Below, piece after piece: positions 1 through 7,226 of a stretch of DNA of 12,706 nucleotides (position 1 is its first letter; each line of letters begins with the position of its first letter). The position numbers were made by a program, and so were the translations under genes. The notes under the pieces were generated by a model. That model did no database searches. It had not been told where the DNA came from and saw nothing but the letters and a program-made list of their open reading frames with translations. Origin of the DNA: a bacterium (lineage in GTDB: Bacteria; Ratteibacteria; UBA8468); assembly GCA_030672255.1 (NCBI GenBank), contig DAOVGU010000190.1, positions 1 through 12,706 on the forward strand, read 5' to 3'.

Positions 1-478
1 ATGCCGTTCTTTCATAAAGCATGCTACCCATCCTCTCTTGTAATGTGCGAGTGCTCCAATGTTCTTTCTGGCATAAAGTAGCGTAAAATTTTTGCTTTAA
101 ATCGTCTTTAATTGGCAGAAGAGTTATTATGTGCGTCCAACTTAGTCCTTTGAATTCTCCAAGCAGTGATTGGAGAATTGGATATTTTTCAAATAATTGA
201 ATCATATACCATAAATTTTGGGAAGAAAATCCCTTTCCATGTTTTTGGATTAATTGTGCAGACAGTGATTGCACTATTTGCTTCCCATATTCAGCCCTCT
301 CTGATTTTATTATTTCTTCTTTAATTTTTTTACCAATATTCCAGTAAAGAATTACTATTTCCTCATTAATTGTAGTAGCAACTTTTCTTCTTGCCTGTTC
401 AATTAAACCGGAGATTTCTTCAAAAAGAGGTGCAACCTCAAGATTTCTACTCTTTTCAATCTTATTCATTTTTGCCAT
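1..478 (-). CDS. DUF1016 N-terminal domain protein (YhcG-type), cut by the left window edge
   Basis: Reading leftward from an ATG at 478, the frame stays open to base 1 (159 codons), so the C-terminus lies outside the window. The translation begins MAKMNKIEKSRN and carries the pattern of the DUF1016/YhcG N-terminal domain: LYWNIGKKI, YGKQIVQSLSAQL, GKGFSSQNLWYM, LSWTHIITLL, and CQKEHWSTRTLQERM. Family members usually continue into a PDDEXK-type nuclease domain, which would be beyond the edge; they are often found near restriction-modification or other accessory genes, but their role is poorly defined. The start at 478 is preferred because AAAGGG lies about 8 nt upstream. It overlaps the end of alr by 13 bases, and a second ATG at 469 forms an ATGA overlap with the alr stop, so translational coupling to alr is likely. 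Family call fairly sure; function not known. Confidence 0.8.
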   Translation of the reverse strand, partial: MAKMNKIEKSRNLEVAPLFEEISGLIEQARRKVATTINEEIVILYWNIGKKIKEEIIKSERAEYGKQIVQSLSAQLIQKHGKGFSSQNLWYMIQLFEKYPILQSLLGEFKGLSWTHIITLLPIKDDLKQKFYATLCQKEHWSTRTLQERMGSMLYERTA

Positions 479-1587
479 TTATATTGCCCTTTATAGATTC
501 TTGGCAATCTTTTGCCTAAACGCGAAACAATCTCCTGGGGGACAGTATCGATGGTTTCGGCAATCTCCTCCACCGAGATTCTTTCCTTTTTCTGTTTGCC
601 GATAAGAACCGCCTCATCGCCAATTTTGAGATTTTTGATTCCTGTGGCATCAACCATCAACTGGTCCATACAGATAGCTCCGATTATCGGGCACCTTTTT
701 CCATCAATCAGGATAACGCCTTTATTGGAAAGTTTTCTGTCCACCCCATCGGCATAACCAATCGGTAAAGTTACAACAGTTCTTCTCTCTTTTGCGCGAT
801 ATGTTCTTCCGTAACTGATAGAGTCCCCTTTTTCTTTTTCCTGGATAAAAACGACCCTTGATTTTAGGGAAAGAGCCGGTTTTAATTTAATGGTCTTTTT
901 TATTTTTCTGGAGGGGTAAATCCCGCAGAGGACAATTCCTGGGCGCACCAGATTAAAATAACTGCCTGGCAAATTCAGAATTGCGGGAGAATTGGCGATG
1001 TGATAAAAAGGAAATTCAATTTGGCTTTCCTTTAGTCCGGTGATTAAGTCTTTAAATATTCTGATCTGTTTTTGGCTAAAACTTTTATCTGTCTCGGCTG
1101 CAGGAAAATGGGAAAAGAGTCCCTCTAAGAAAAGATTAGGGAAGGCTTTGACCTTCTTGATAAATTCAATTGCATTCACAGGTCTAATGCCAATCCTTCC
1201 CATGCCCGTGTCCACTTTAATGTGGATTTTGGCTATTTTTTTTCTTTCTTTTGCCTCCTCGGAGAGGGCTTTAGCTAAGGCAATGGTACAGACCGTGGCG
1301 ATAAGGTCATTTTTAATTACCGCAGAGGCATCTTCCGGCAGGATTGTACCCAAGATAAGAGTAGGCTTTTTTATCCCGGCATCCCGTAACGCTATTGCCT
1401 CCTTTATTGTGGCGACACCAAAGAATTCCACCTTTTTCTTTATGGCGTTGGCAACTGGAGTTGCGCCATGACTATAGCCATCCGCTTTAATGCAGGCTAA
1501 AATTTTATTTTTGCCAATTTTCCTTTTGATCTGCTCAAGATTATATTCGATCGCTCCCAAATTAATCTCAATCCAGCTTCGCTTCAT
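466..1587 (-). CDS. alr: Alanine racemase (PLP-dependent), 373 aa
   Basis: Interconverts L- and D-alanine in the cytoplasm, supplying D-Ala for peptidoglycan. The N-terminal TIM barrel holds the PLP lysine K34 in ACIKADGYSHGA. HIKVDTGMGRIG (residues 122-133) carries K124 (the position carbamylated in studied homologues) and R131. The C-terminal beta domain carries the second catalytic base Y259 in SISYG and the substrate-facing C306-M307-D308-Q309. Length and all catalytic positions are normal. Its ATG overlaps the pyrF stop as ATGA. The purine-rich stretch just upstream that could act as ribosome binding site (GGAGAGGGGG, about 10 nt before the ATG) lies inside a palindromic repeat that also encodes the end of PyrF. 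The downstream DUF1016 gene overlaps its last codons. Identification is secure. Confidence 0.97.
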   Translation of the reverse strand: MKRSWIEINLGAIEYNLEQIKRKIGKNKILACIKADGYSHGATPVANAIKKKVEFFGVATIKEAIALRDAGIKKPTLILGTILPEDASAVIKNDLIATVCTIALAKALSEEAKERKKIAKIHIKVDTGMGRIGIRPVNAIEFIKKVKAFPNLFLEGLFSHFPAAETDKSFSQKQIRIFKDLITGLKESQIEFPFYHIANSPAILNLPGSYFNLVRPGIVLCGIYPSRKIKKTIKLKPALSLKSRVVFIQEKEKGDSISYGRTYRAKERRTVVTLPIGYADGVDRKLSNKGVILIDGKRCPIIGAICMDQLMVDATGIKNLKIGDEAVLIGKQKKERISVEEIAETIDTVPQEIVSRLGKRLPRIYKGQYKWQK

Positions 1588-2342
1588 TTTTTTGTTTCCC
1601 CCTCTCCTTCATCCTCCCCCTCACCTGTCCGCCGGAGTCTTGGCGGGAGGGGGGAGGAATGAGGTGGGGGTGTTATCTCTTCCAGAATTCTTTTCGTTGC
1701 TTCGCGCGGGTTTTTAGCAGAGGTGATTGCTCTTCCCACAATGATGTAACTTGCCCCATTCTCAATTGCCTCTTTTGGTCCGATGACCCTTTTTTGGTCT
1801 TGGGGTTTTTTTGCCCAGGGTGGACAGATGCCCGGGCAGAGAATAAGAAAATCTTTACCCACCCTTTTCCTGATCTCACCTACCTCAAGTCCGGAGGCAA
1901 TAACGCCATCTAATCCATTGGCTTTTGCCATAGCCGATAAGTCAACCACCTCAGAAATAGAAGAACTCTGGCTGGTTAAGACGGTCACTCCTAAAATCTT
2001 TGGTCGGTTCTTACCCAGCAACATCGCTCTTCTTTCCGAACCAGTGATCGCTGCTTTTATCATTTCTCCTCCCCCGGTAAGGTGCAGATCAAAGAACTCG
2101 ACATCAAGAGCGGTTGCGGCCTCGCTTGCTTTCTCAACGGTATTAGGGATATCAAGAAATTTCAGATCAAGAAAAATATTTGCCTTCCTCTCCTTAATCT
2201 CCTGAATAATCTTTGGTCCGCAAGAGGTAAATAATTGAATACCAACCTTAAATATCTCTACTAACCCCTTTAGTTCTTCCACAATTTTTAAGGCATCCTT
2301 TCTCCGGGAAAAATCCAAAGCAACAATAATCTTACCTTTCAT
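1584..2342 (-). CDS. pyrF: Orotidine 5'-phosphate decarboxylase with a repeat-derived C-terminal tail, 252 aa
   Basis: Decarboxylates OMP to UMP, the last step of de novo pyrimidine synthesis. The barrel shows D10 (IVALDF), K32 (FKVG), the catalytic DxKxxD motif D59-K61-D64 within DLKFLDIPNT, and the phosphate-binding VGRAIT (residues 202-207, R204). LHLTGGGEMI (about 86-95) and LCPGICP (168-174) also fit the family. The enzyme proper ends near residue 223 (RILEEI). The last ~29 residues are Pro/Arg then Gly/Glu rich and coincide with a palindromic DNA repeat, so the tail is probably neutral and disordered. AGGAAGG lies about 4 nt before the ATG, a strong ribosome binding site. The start overlaps the upstream transferase gene by 11 bases, and the stop overlaps the alr start. 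pyrC lies elsewhere in the window on the other strand, so the pathway is not clustered. Confidence 0.96.
   Translation of the reverse strand: MKGKIIVALDFSRRKDALKIVEELKGLVEIFKVGIQLFTSCGPKIIQEIKERKANIFLDLKFLDIPNTVEKASEAATALDVEFFDLHLTGGGEMIKAAITGSERRAMLLGKNRPKILGVTVLTSQSSSISEVVDLSAMAKANGLDGVIASGLEVGEIRKRVGKDFLILCPGICPPWAKKPQDQKRVIGPKEAIENGASYIIVGRAITSAKNPREATKRILEEITPPPHSSPLPPRLRRTGEGEDEGEGETKK
1598..1672. repeat. Imperfect palindromic repeat inside the 3' end of pyrF
   Basis: About 75 bp of GC-rich, strand-asymmetric sequence: a pyrimidine-rich left arm (about 1598-1625), a central hairpin (TCCGCC at 1628-1633 against GGCGGGA at 1642-1648), and a purine-rich right arm (about 1650-1672) roughly complementary to the left. 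Composition differs sharply from the flanking coding DNA. It is read in frame as residues of about 224 to 249 of PyrF, a Pro/Arg then Gly/Glu rich tail with no counterpart in the enzyme fold. Bounds are approximate because the arms are imperfect. Confidence 0.75.
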
Positions 2343-3411
2343 TTTTCCTTCCTGTAACCTCCAGAAGAACTACAATAGTGATGATGGTCAGTGCCTGTCC
2401 AAGCACTAAAAGTCCCCCTAAGAGATTAAGGTTTCCCAGGAAAAGTGCCCCTAAACCAAGAGAAAATGTCACTAAATAGATAAAGCCAACCGCTCCCCTC
2501 TGGCTCATCCCTAAGTTTACCAAACGATGGGAAAGGTGATTTTTATCCGCCTGAAAGATTGGTTTCCTCTTTCTCATCCTGATTACGATTACGCCCGCCA
2601 TATCGAAGATGGGGAGTCCTAAGATTAAAAGGGGACCGATAACCGGCAAAAATGTGGGGCTTCCCCTGTGATAATAGGTACCTAAAATGGCTACCGTCGC
2701 CAGCAAATAGCCGATGAAGGAGCTACCAGCTTCCCCCATAAAGATTTTTGCCGGATGGAAGTTATACCAGAGAAATCCTAAAAGGGAACCAAGAGATACT
2801 GCTAAAATTGTAGAGATGAAAAGCTCGCCTTTAGAACTGGCAATGAGAAAAAAGAGAAGGGAAGCTATTGATCCAACCCCAGCCGAGAGTCCATCCATAT
2901 TATCTAAAAGGTTAAAACTATTGATAATTGCTACCAGCCAGAGGACAGTAATTATTCCCGAGAGCAGGAGATTGGGAATAAAAAGGGTAATCCTGATGCC
3001 CACAAGAAAGAGGCAAATCCCAATCGCAACCTGACCGCTCAGTTTAAACCGTGGACGTAGCCCCATCAAATCATCGATTAAACCAAAACAAAGGATAACA
3101 CCTCCCCCAATAAGGATGATGGAAAGTTTCAGAAGGGCATATCTAATTCCGGGAAGATAACTCTGAATAGAAGAGGGCAAAAATCTTATCAGCCCCGTCT
3201 TGGTGAAAAAAATCCCGATGAGAATAGTGAAAAGGAAGGAGAGGTAAATCGCTACCCCTCCCAACAATGGTTTTGGACTCTGATGAATCTTTCTTTCATT
3301 GGGGTAATCCAGGATTTTAAAGGAGGTTGCAACCCTCCTCATTACCAGTGTCAGAAGAAAGGAAAAAAGGAAAGAAACCAGGAAAAATAGAATGTAAACT
3401 AAGTACCACAT
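2332..3411 (-). CDS. Polyprenyl-phosphate sugar-1-phosphate transferase (WecA/TagO/MraY family), 359 aa
   Basis: Integral membrane enzyme expected to transfer a sugar-1-phosphate (often GlcNAc-1-P) from a UDP-sugar to undecaprenyl phosphate, starting a surface glycan. About ten hydrophobic segments run through the protein. Family motifs in order: PNERKIHQSPKPLLGG (37-52), LIDDLMGLRP with D113-D114 (111-120), NSFNLLDNMDGLSAG with N164, N167, D170, D173 (164-178), FMGEAGSSFIG (224-234) and the cytoplasmic HLSHRLVNLG (292-301). The loop around 224-230 is usually FMGDAGS; here E227 replaces the Asp. The HxxHRL ending and the DNMDGL motif point to the WecA/TagO branch rather than MraY. The gene starts 13 nt after the upstream GT4 gene with no evident Shine-Dalgarno and overlaps pyrF by 11 nt. 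The actual sugar cannot be read from sequence. Confidence 0.92.
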   Translation of the reverse strand: MWYLVYILFFLVSFLFSFLLTLVMRRVATSFKILDYPNERKIHQSPKPLLGGVAIYLSFLFTILIGIFFTKTGLIRFLPSSIQSYLPGIRYALLKLSIILIGGGVILCFGLIDDLMGLRPRFKLSGQVAIGICLFLVGIRITLFIPNLLLSGIITVLWLVAIINSFNLLDNMDGLSAGVGSIASLLFFLIASSKGELFISTILAVSLGSLLGFLWYNFHPAKIFMGEAGSSFIGYLLATVAILGTYYHRGSPTFLPVIGPLLILGLPIFDMAGVIVIRMRKRKPIFQADKNHLSHRLVNLGMSQRGAVGFIYLVTFSLGLGALFLGNLNLLGGLLVLGQALTIITIVVLLEVTGRKNER

Positions 3412-3424
3412 AGTATGTTCGGAC

Positions 3425-4597
3425 TCAGTGTTTCACACCAATAACGTCGTTATATACCTCTTCAATCTTATTAACCATCACTTCTACAGGAAAGAGTTTT
3501 TTAATTAATTTCTGGCCTTCTTTTGCCATACTTATAGATTCTTCCTTATTCCTTAATGCTTTGATAATTGTGTTGGCAAGCTTATCTTTATCCTTTGCCG
3601 GCACCAGATAACCGGTCTTTCCATCGATCACAACCTCCTTAGCCCCATCAACATCAAAGGCAACCACCGGCTTTCCCGCGGCTAAACCCTGGGCAACGGT
3701 CTTTGGCAATCCTTCCCTCAGGGAGACATGAACCAGGAGGTCAAAGGTGGAGATGACCTTCGGGATTTGCTCTGGTGGCAGAAGTCCAGTAAAGACAACA
3801 GCATCCTCGATCCCCAGACCTTCAGCCCTTTTTTCTAAGGTCTTGCGCAGAATACCCTCTCCCACAAGCAATAATTTAATTTGAGGGAATGCCTTCTTGA
3901 TTTGGTCCAATACCTCTAGAAGGTACCGCTGGCCTTTCAAGGGGAAAAGCCGTCCGATCTTGCCAATGACGATATCGTTTTGGTTTAGTCCCCATCTCCT
4001 TCTTTCTTTTTCAGAATCAATTTGTGGGTCCTGGTATTTTTCCACCTCAAATCCGCTATGAATGACGACAAATTTTTCTTTATTGCCAATATGAGCGGAA
4101 AGTGCCTTTTCTTTCATTATGGCTCCCACGCAGATGATCTTCTTGGTGAAGAGAGAGCAAAATCGCTCTAAATTGACATAAACAAAGTTTAAAATTTTAT
4201 TCTGATAGGGATGGAAGGGAAGGCCATGGATTGTGTGAATAATAACAGCCCGCCCGCGGGCTAATTTAGCCGCTATTCTCCCTAAGATTCCTGCTTTAGA
4301 CGAATGGGTATGGACAAGAGCATATTTTTCTTTTTTGATAAGATAATATAATTTCACAAGAGCAATCGTATCTAAAAAAGGATTAATTGTTCTTCTTAAT
4401 TCGGGAATGATAATGACTCTGAGCCCTTTTTTTCTCGTTTCCTCTATTAGAGAACCTTCGGGACCAAGGCCAGGGCCAGAGATAAGGGTAACATCATAAC
4501 CCTTTTTCCTCAATCCTTCTACCGTAAAGATGGTATTTTCCTGGGCCCCACCAATAATCAACCTCGTAATAATATGACCAATTTTGATCTTCTCCAC
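3425..4597 (-). CDS. GT4-family glycosyltransferase (GT-B fold), 390 aa
   Basis: Cytoplasmic or peripheral-membrane glycosyltransferase, probably adding a sugar to the lipid-linked glycan begun by the WecA-like enzyme encoded next. The N-terminal half has ITRLIIGGAQENT (residues 10-22), HTHSSKAGILGR (96-107) and IIHTIHGLPFHPY (119-131), typical of GT4 acceptor domains. The C-terminal nucleotide-sugar domain has GKIGRLFPLKG (212-222), LLLVGEG (242-248), VVFTGLLP (267-274) and REGLPKTVAQGLAAGKPVVA (294-313). In the EX7E motif the first Glu is E295, but the second position is Q303. The start is GTG at 4597; no Shine-Dalgarno is visible and the next Met is at residue 161, so the GTG is chosen because the beta-1 strand begins right after it. 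It is first in the minus-strand run. Donor and acceptor are unknown. Confidence 0.9.
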   Translation of the reverse strand: MEKIKIGHIITRLIIGGAQENTIFTVEGLRKKGYDVTLISGPGLGPEGSLIEETRKKGLRVIIIPELRRTINPFLDTIALVKLYYLIKKEKYALVHTHSSKAGILGRIAAKLARGRAVIIHTIHGLPFHPYQNKILNFVYVNLERFCSLFTKKIICVGAIMKEKALSAHIGNKEKFVVIHSGFEVEKYQDPQIDSEKERRRWGLNQNDIVIGKIGRLFPLKGQRYLLEVLDQIKKAFPQIKLLLVGEGILRKTLEKRAEGLGIEDAVVFTGLLPPEQIPKVISTFDLLVHVSLREGLPKTVAQGLAAGKPVVAFDVDGAKEVVIDGKTGYLVPAKDKDKLANTIIKALRNKEESISMAKEGQKLIKKLFPVEVMVNKIEEVYNDVIGVKH

Positions 4598-4606
4598 AAT
4601 TGTTAT

Positions 4607-4612
4607 AGTATA
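4607..4612 (-). promoter_or_regulatory. Possible -10 element for the GT4-led operon
   Basis: TATACT on the minus strand, within the small palindrome GTTATAGTATAAC (4602-4614). It lies only about 9 nt before the GTG start, which would give a near-leaderless mRNA, consistent with the absent Shine-Dalgarno. No good -35 sits 16-18 nt upstream, so support is weak. Confidence 0.3.
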
Positions 4613-4645
4613 ACATAAAAACTGACAGAGTCGAAAAAGATACGT

Positions 4646-4895
4646 AAATTGCGCTACATCTTTGTTATTCCTGCTATGTTATGCGCCATTGTGTCGCTAG
4701 CCGAAGGAAAGCAATGGTTGGTGAATCACTTTCAGAGATGCATCCTCAACAATTCCGACACAATTCTATTAGGAAACTGGTAGGAAAGTTGGTTGACAAT
4801 AAGGTTTAATATCTTACTTTGCAAAATCCTTCCCAATAGGTTATAATAAAAAAATACTAAAAATTATTGATTGAAGCTTCGAAGTAGCGCAATTT
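4646..4895. mobile_element. MITE-like element (copy A) upstream of purM
   Basis: A 250-bp non-coding block bounded by perfect 12-bp inverted repeats, AAATTGCGCTAC at 4646-4657 and its reverse complement at 4884-4895. Inside the left part are nested inverted repeats: CCATTG/CAATGG (4686-4691 and 4712-4717) and ATTGTGTCG/CGACACAAT (4688-4696 and 4756-4764). The left ~70 bp recur with few changes at 7253-7327, and the right end, reverse-complemented, also resembles the start of that second copy. It encodes nothing, which fits a small non-autonomous element. Whether it moves, and the family of any cognate transposase, cannot be told from one window. Confidence 0.6.
4819..4847 (+). promoter_or_regulatory. 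Likely sigma-70-type promoter for purM
   Basis: TTGCAA (4819-4824), a 17-bp spacer, then a perfect TATAAT (4842-4847). It predicts transcription from about 4854 and a ~50-nt leader to the ATG at 4907. A perfect TTGACA at 4793-4798 has no matching -10 at proper spacing. The promoter lies between the inverted repeats of the MITE-like element. Confidence 0.6.
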
Positions 4896-4906
4896 TACAA
4901 AAACAA

Positions 4907-5902
4907 ATGGCGGGTTTAACCTACAAAAAAACCGGGGTTGACATCAGAGAGGCAGGAAGGTTTGTAAAGAGGGCCTCTTCTCTGGCAAGGAGAGCACAGA
5001 GCTCGTCTGTCCTTTCCGGAATTGGTAGATTTGCGGCTTGCTTTAAACTTGATAAGAAATATAAGGAGCCGGTTCTTGTCTCCTCAACCGATAATGTAGG
5101 AACGAAGCTTCTCATCGCCGAAAAATTAAGAAAGTTTGATACCATTGGAATTGATTTAGTGGCAATGGTGGTTAATGATATTATTACTACCGGGGCAAGA
5201 CCCCTGTTTTTTCTGGACTACTTTGCTTTAGGAAGATTGAAAGAAAAAAGGGATACGGAGATTCTCAAAGGGATTATCAAGGGTTGCCAGTTGTCTGGCT
5301 GTAGTTTAGTTGGTGGGGAGACGGCTCAATTAGGCGCTATCTACGGGAAAGATGGCTTTGATCTTGCCGGGTTCGGAGTAGGTATCATAGAAAAGGGAAA
5401 GGTTATTGACGGCAGCAAAATTAAGGTTGGCGATAAGATCATTGGTTTAGCCTCCAATGGACTTCATTCCAATGGATACTCTCTGGTAAGAAAAATTTTT
5501 CCGAGAAGAGAATGGAATAGATACATCCCTTCTTTAAGGAGGACATTGGGACAGGAACTTCTAAGGCCAACGACAATCTATGTAAAAGCAATCCTTTCCT
5601 TAATGAGAAGATTCTCGCTGAAGGGAGTTGCCAATATCACCGGGGGAGGGCTATTAGGAAATATTCCCCGGATTTTGCCGGAAGGAAAGAAACCGCTAAT
5701 TAAGGAAGGAAGCTGGGAGATTTCTCCTATCTTCAGTCTTATTGAAGAGAAAGGAAAAATTTCAAAAAAGGAGATGTTCGCGACATTCAATCTTGGCATT
5801 GGGATGGCGATTGTCGTCTCGAAAAAGGAAACTAAAGGGGTAATGAACGCTCTCTCTAAAATGAGGATTCCCTCTTTTCTGATTGGAGAGATCAGGGAAT
5901 AG
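4907..5902 (+). CDS. purM: Phosphoribosylformylglycinamidine cyclo-ligase (AIR synthetase), 331 aa
   Basis: ATP-dependent ring closure of FGAM to AIR, the fifth step of purine synthesis. The start MAGLTYKKTGVDIREAG matches the usual PurM beginning (LTYkdaGVDi), so the ATG at 4907 is chosen over a TTG at 4871 that would add 12 unrelated residues and run through a repeat end. Motifs: STDNVGTKL (60-68), IDLVAMVVNDIITTGARPLF (82-101), FFLDYFA (101-107), LVGGETAQ (134-141), GLASNGLHSNGYSLVRK (180-196), ITGGGLLGNIPRILP (244-258), FNLGIGM (294-300). Two common positions differ: STDNVG where GTDGVG is frequent, and GGETAQ where GGETAE is usual. No Shine-Dalgarno precedes the ATG. Length is normal. 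The gene stands alone, with a hairpin right after its stop and a convergent neighbour. Confidence 0.96.
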   Translation: MAGLTYKKTGVDIREAGRFVKRASSLARRAQSSSVLSGIGRFAACFKLDKKYKEPVLVSSTDNVGTKLLIAEKLRKFDTIGIDLVAMVVNDIITTGARPLFFLDYFALGRLKEKRDTEILKGIIKGCQLSGCSLVGGETAQLGAIYGKDGFDLAGFGVGIIEKGKVIDGSKIKVGDKIIGLASNGLHSNGYSLVRKIFPRREWNRYIPSLRRTLGQELLRPTTIYVKAILSLMRRFSLKGVANITGGGLLGNIPRILPEGKKPLIKEGSWEISPIFSLIEEKGKISKKEMFATFNLGIGMAIVVSKKETKGVMNALSKMRIPSFLIGEIRE

Positions 5903-5935
5903 CGCCTCTGGCTCACCTAGATAGAGGCGATTTTC
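5903..5935 (+). terminator. Hairpin after purM, candidate intrinsic terminator
   Basis: CGCCTCT (5903-5909) pairs with AGAGGCG (5923-5929) around a 13-nt loop, followed by ATTTTC. It begins directly after the purM TAG. The T-run is short, so termination may be weak. The same sequence resembles the 5' half of a tRNA (see findings). Confidence 0.5.
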
Positions 5936-5958
5936 GAACTCTAATAGAACATCATCTT

Positions 5959-7218
5959 TTAAGCAGCCTTAAGCAAAGCAGCTTTACGGCCTAGATTATA
6001 GGCTACCATATGAGGTAAAGCTTTGAAAGGAGGAGGAAATAACCTTTTAGTGATGGAGAAAAGGGAGTAAAACTCCTGCGTCGCCCAGCGAACCCCCTCT
6101 TGCAACTCTTCTCTGGTCATCTGCTTGGGTTCAAAGACCACTGTTGATAAATCATACTTTGACCAATCCCGTTCCACGATCCTATTCTCTTTTTCCAACT
6201 TTTCATAGAGTTTAGTTCCAGGTAACGGGGTTAACAGATGAAAAGTAGCCGCATCAAGCCTTAATTCTTGAGCGAACTTAAGGGTCTTTTCAAACACTTT
6301 CTTGTCATCGCAGTCAAAACCAAAAATAAAGGAACCTTCTACCCGAATGCCATAACTTTTGAACCTATTAATTGCTTCCTTAAAATTGATTTGTTTTTTG
6401 AACTTCTTTAAGCCAATGTCGGATAAGGATTCAAGCCCAATATAGACCCCTTCACAACCGCTCTTGGCAGCTAATCTGAGAAGTTCCTCATCCTGGGCCA
6501 TGGTTAAGTCCGCCTGGCTGAACCATCTTTTCTTGCAGGGAATCAAAGCCTTAAATAGCTCTTTAGCGTACTTAGTATGAGCGGCAACATTGTCGTCAGC
6601 AAAGACGGTAAAATTCCCATTCAGGCTTTCGATCTCCTTGATGACATCCCCTATTGGACGAAAACGATGTCTTTTACCAAAGAATGTGGTTACTGAACAA
6701 AAATCGCAGTCAAAAGGACAGCCTCTGGTTGTCTGGATGAAGTTTTTGGTCAGGTATCTTTTTCCCTGGAGTAAGTCCCTTCTGGGGAGGGGTAGATTTT
6801 TCAAACTCGGCTTTTGAGAGGATTGATAGAATTTCTTTAATCTCTCCTTTGTAAAATCTTCTATCACCTGAGGCCAGAGATTCTCTGCTTCCCCAATGAC
6901 TACAGTATCCGCATGCTGGACGGCCTCTTGGGGAACCACTGAAGGGTGAATACCGCCCAGAACTACTTTTATGCCACGCTTTCTGAACTCATCGGCAATT
7001 TCATAGGCCCTGGGGGCGGTGGCGGTAAGAGAGGTAATCCCTACAAGGTCAACTTCTTTTTCAAAATCGATTTTATCCACATGCTCATCGATAATGGTTA
7101 CCTCTACATCTTTCGGGGTCAGGGCGGCTAGATAGAGGAGATTCAAGGGCGGCAGGACAAAATATCTTATCCAGCTCTTCTGTTTCACAGCTACCGGAAC
7201 GATTAGTTTTAATTTCAC
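5959..7218 (-). CDS. B12-binding-domain radical SAM protein, 419 aa
   Basis: Cytoplasmic iron-sulfur enzyme of the COG1032 type. The N-terminal Rossmann-like cobalamin-binding-type domain (about 24-125) shows PPLNLLYLAAL, VDLVGITSLTATAPRAYEIA, and VVLGGIHPSVVPQEA. The radical SAM core follows, with TTRGCPFDCDFCSV placing the 4Fe-4S ligands at C167, C171 and C174, then VFADDN (205-210), GCEGVYIGLES (254-264), GSFIFGFD (295-302) and LLTPLPGTKLYEKL (328-341). The tail DWSKYD...FEPKQMTREEL...FYSLFSITKRL resembles the DUF4070-type C-terminus of these enzymes. The classical DxHxxG cobalamin motif is absent, as is usual in this class. The substrate is unknown; members methylate or rearrange lipids, pigments and other molecules. 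Start is GTG at 7218; a nearby ATG at 7225 is out of frame. It is monocistronic and convergent with purM, so context gives no pathway. Confidence 0.9.
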   Translation of the reverse strand: MKLKLIVPVAVKQKSWIRYFVLPPLNLLYLAALTPKDVEVTIIDEHVDKIDFEKEVDLVGITSLTATAPRAYEIADEFRKRGIKVVLGGIHPSVVPQEAVQHADTVVIGEAENLWPQVIEDFTKERLKKFYQSSQKPSLKNLPLPRRDLLQGKRYLTKNFIQTTRGCPFDCDFCSVTTFFGKRHRFRPIGDVIKEIESLNGNFTVFADDNVAAHTKYAKELFKALIPCKKRWFSQADLTMAQDEELLRLAAKSGCEGVYIGLESLSDIGLKKFKKQINFKEAINRFKSYGIRVEGSFIFGFDCDDKKVFEKTLKFAQELRLDAATFHLLTPLPGTKLYEKLEKENRIVERDWSKYDLSTVVFEPKQMTREELQEGVRWATQEFYSLFSITKRLFPPPFKALPHMVAYNLGRKAALLKAA

Positions 7219-7226
7219 CTGTCATG

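Larger units (their letters stand above)
4598..4906. other. Non-coding stretch between the divergent GT4 and purM genes
   Basis: No gene is supported here. It contains, left to right, a possible minus-strand -10 for the GT4 gene, a MITE-like element bounded by 12-bp inverted repeats, and the likely purM promoter inside that element. The plus-strand frame open from a TTG at 4871 is only an upstream extension of purM and crosses the right inverted repeat. Confidence 0.7.

Noticed and set aside
1..478. Defence island suggested by the DUF1016 protein
   Set aside because: No restriction, toxin or phage gene accompanies it here. It overlaps alr in a housekeeping operon, and the edge hides what lies beyond.
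1040..1471. Plus-strand open frame of 143 codons
   Set aside because: It lies entirely antisense to alr, whose motifs are complete, and its translation has no recognisable domain.
1783..2205. Plus-strand open frame of 140 codons
   Set aside because: Antisense shadow of pyrF.
4793..4798. Perfect TTGACA as a second purM promoter
   Set aside because: No acceptable -10 hexamer lies 16-18 bp downstream; the best match there keeps only half the consensus bases.
4871..4906. TTG start giving purM 12 extra residues
   Set aside because: The extension runs through the inverted-repeat end, has no ribosome binding site, and does not match PurM N-termini; the ATG at 4907 does.
7223..7225. ATG just upstream of the radical SAM gene with GGAG about 10 nt before it
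   Set aside because: It is out of frame with the enzyme and its own frame reads as unrelated sequence antisense to no known product. The GTG at 7218 is in frame with the family N-terminus.
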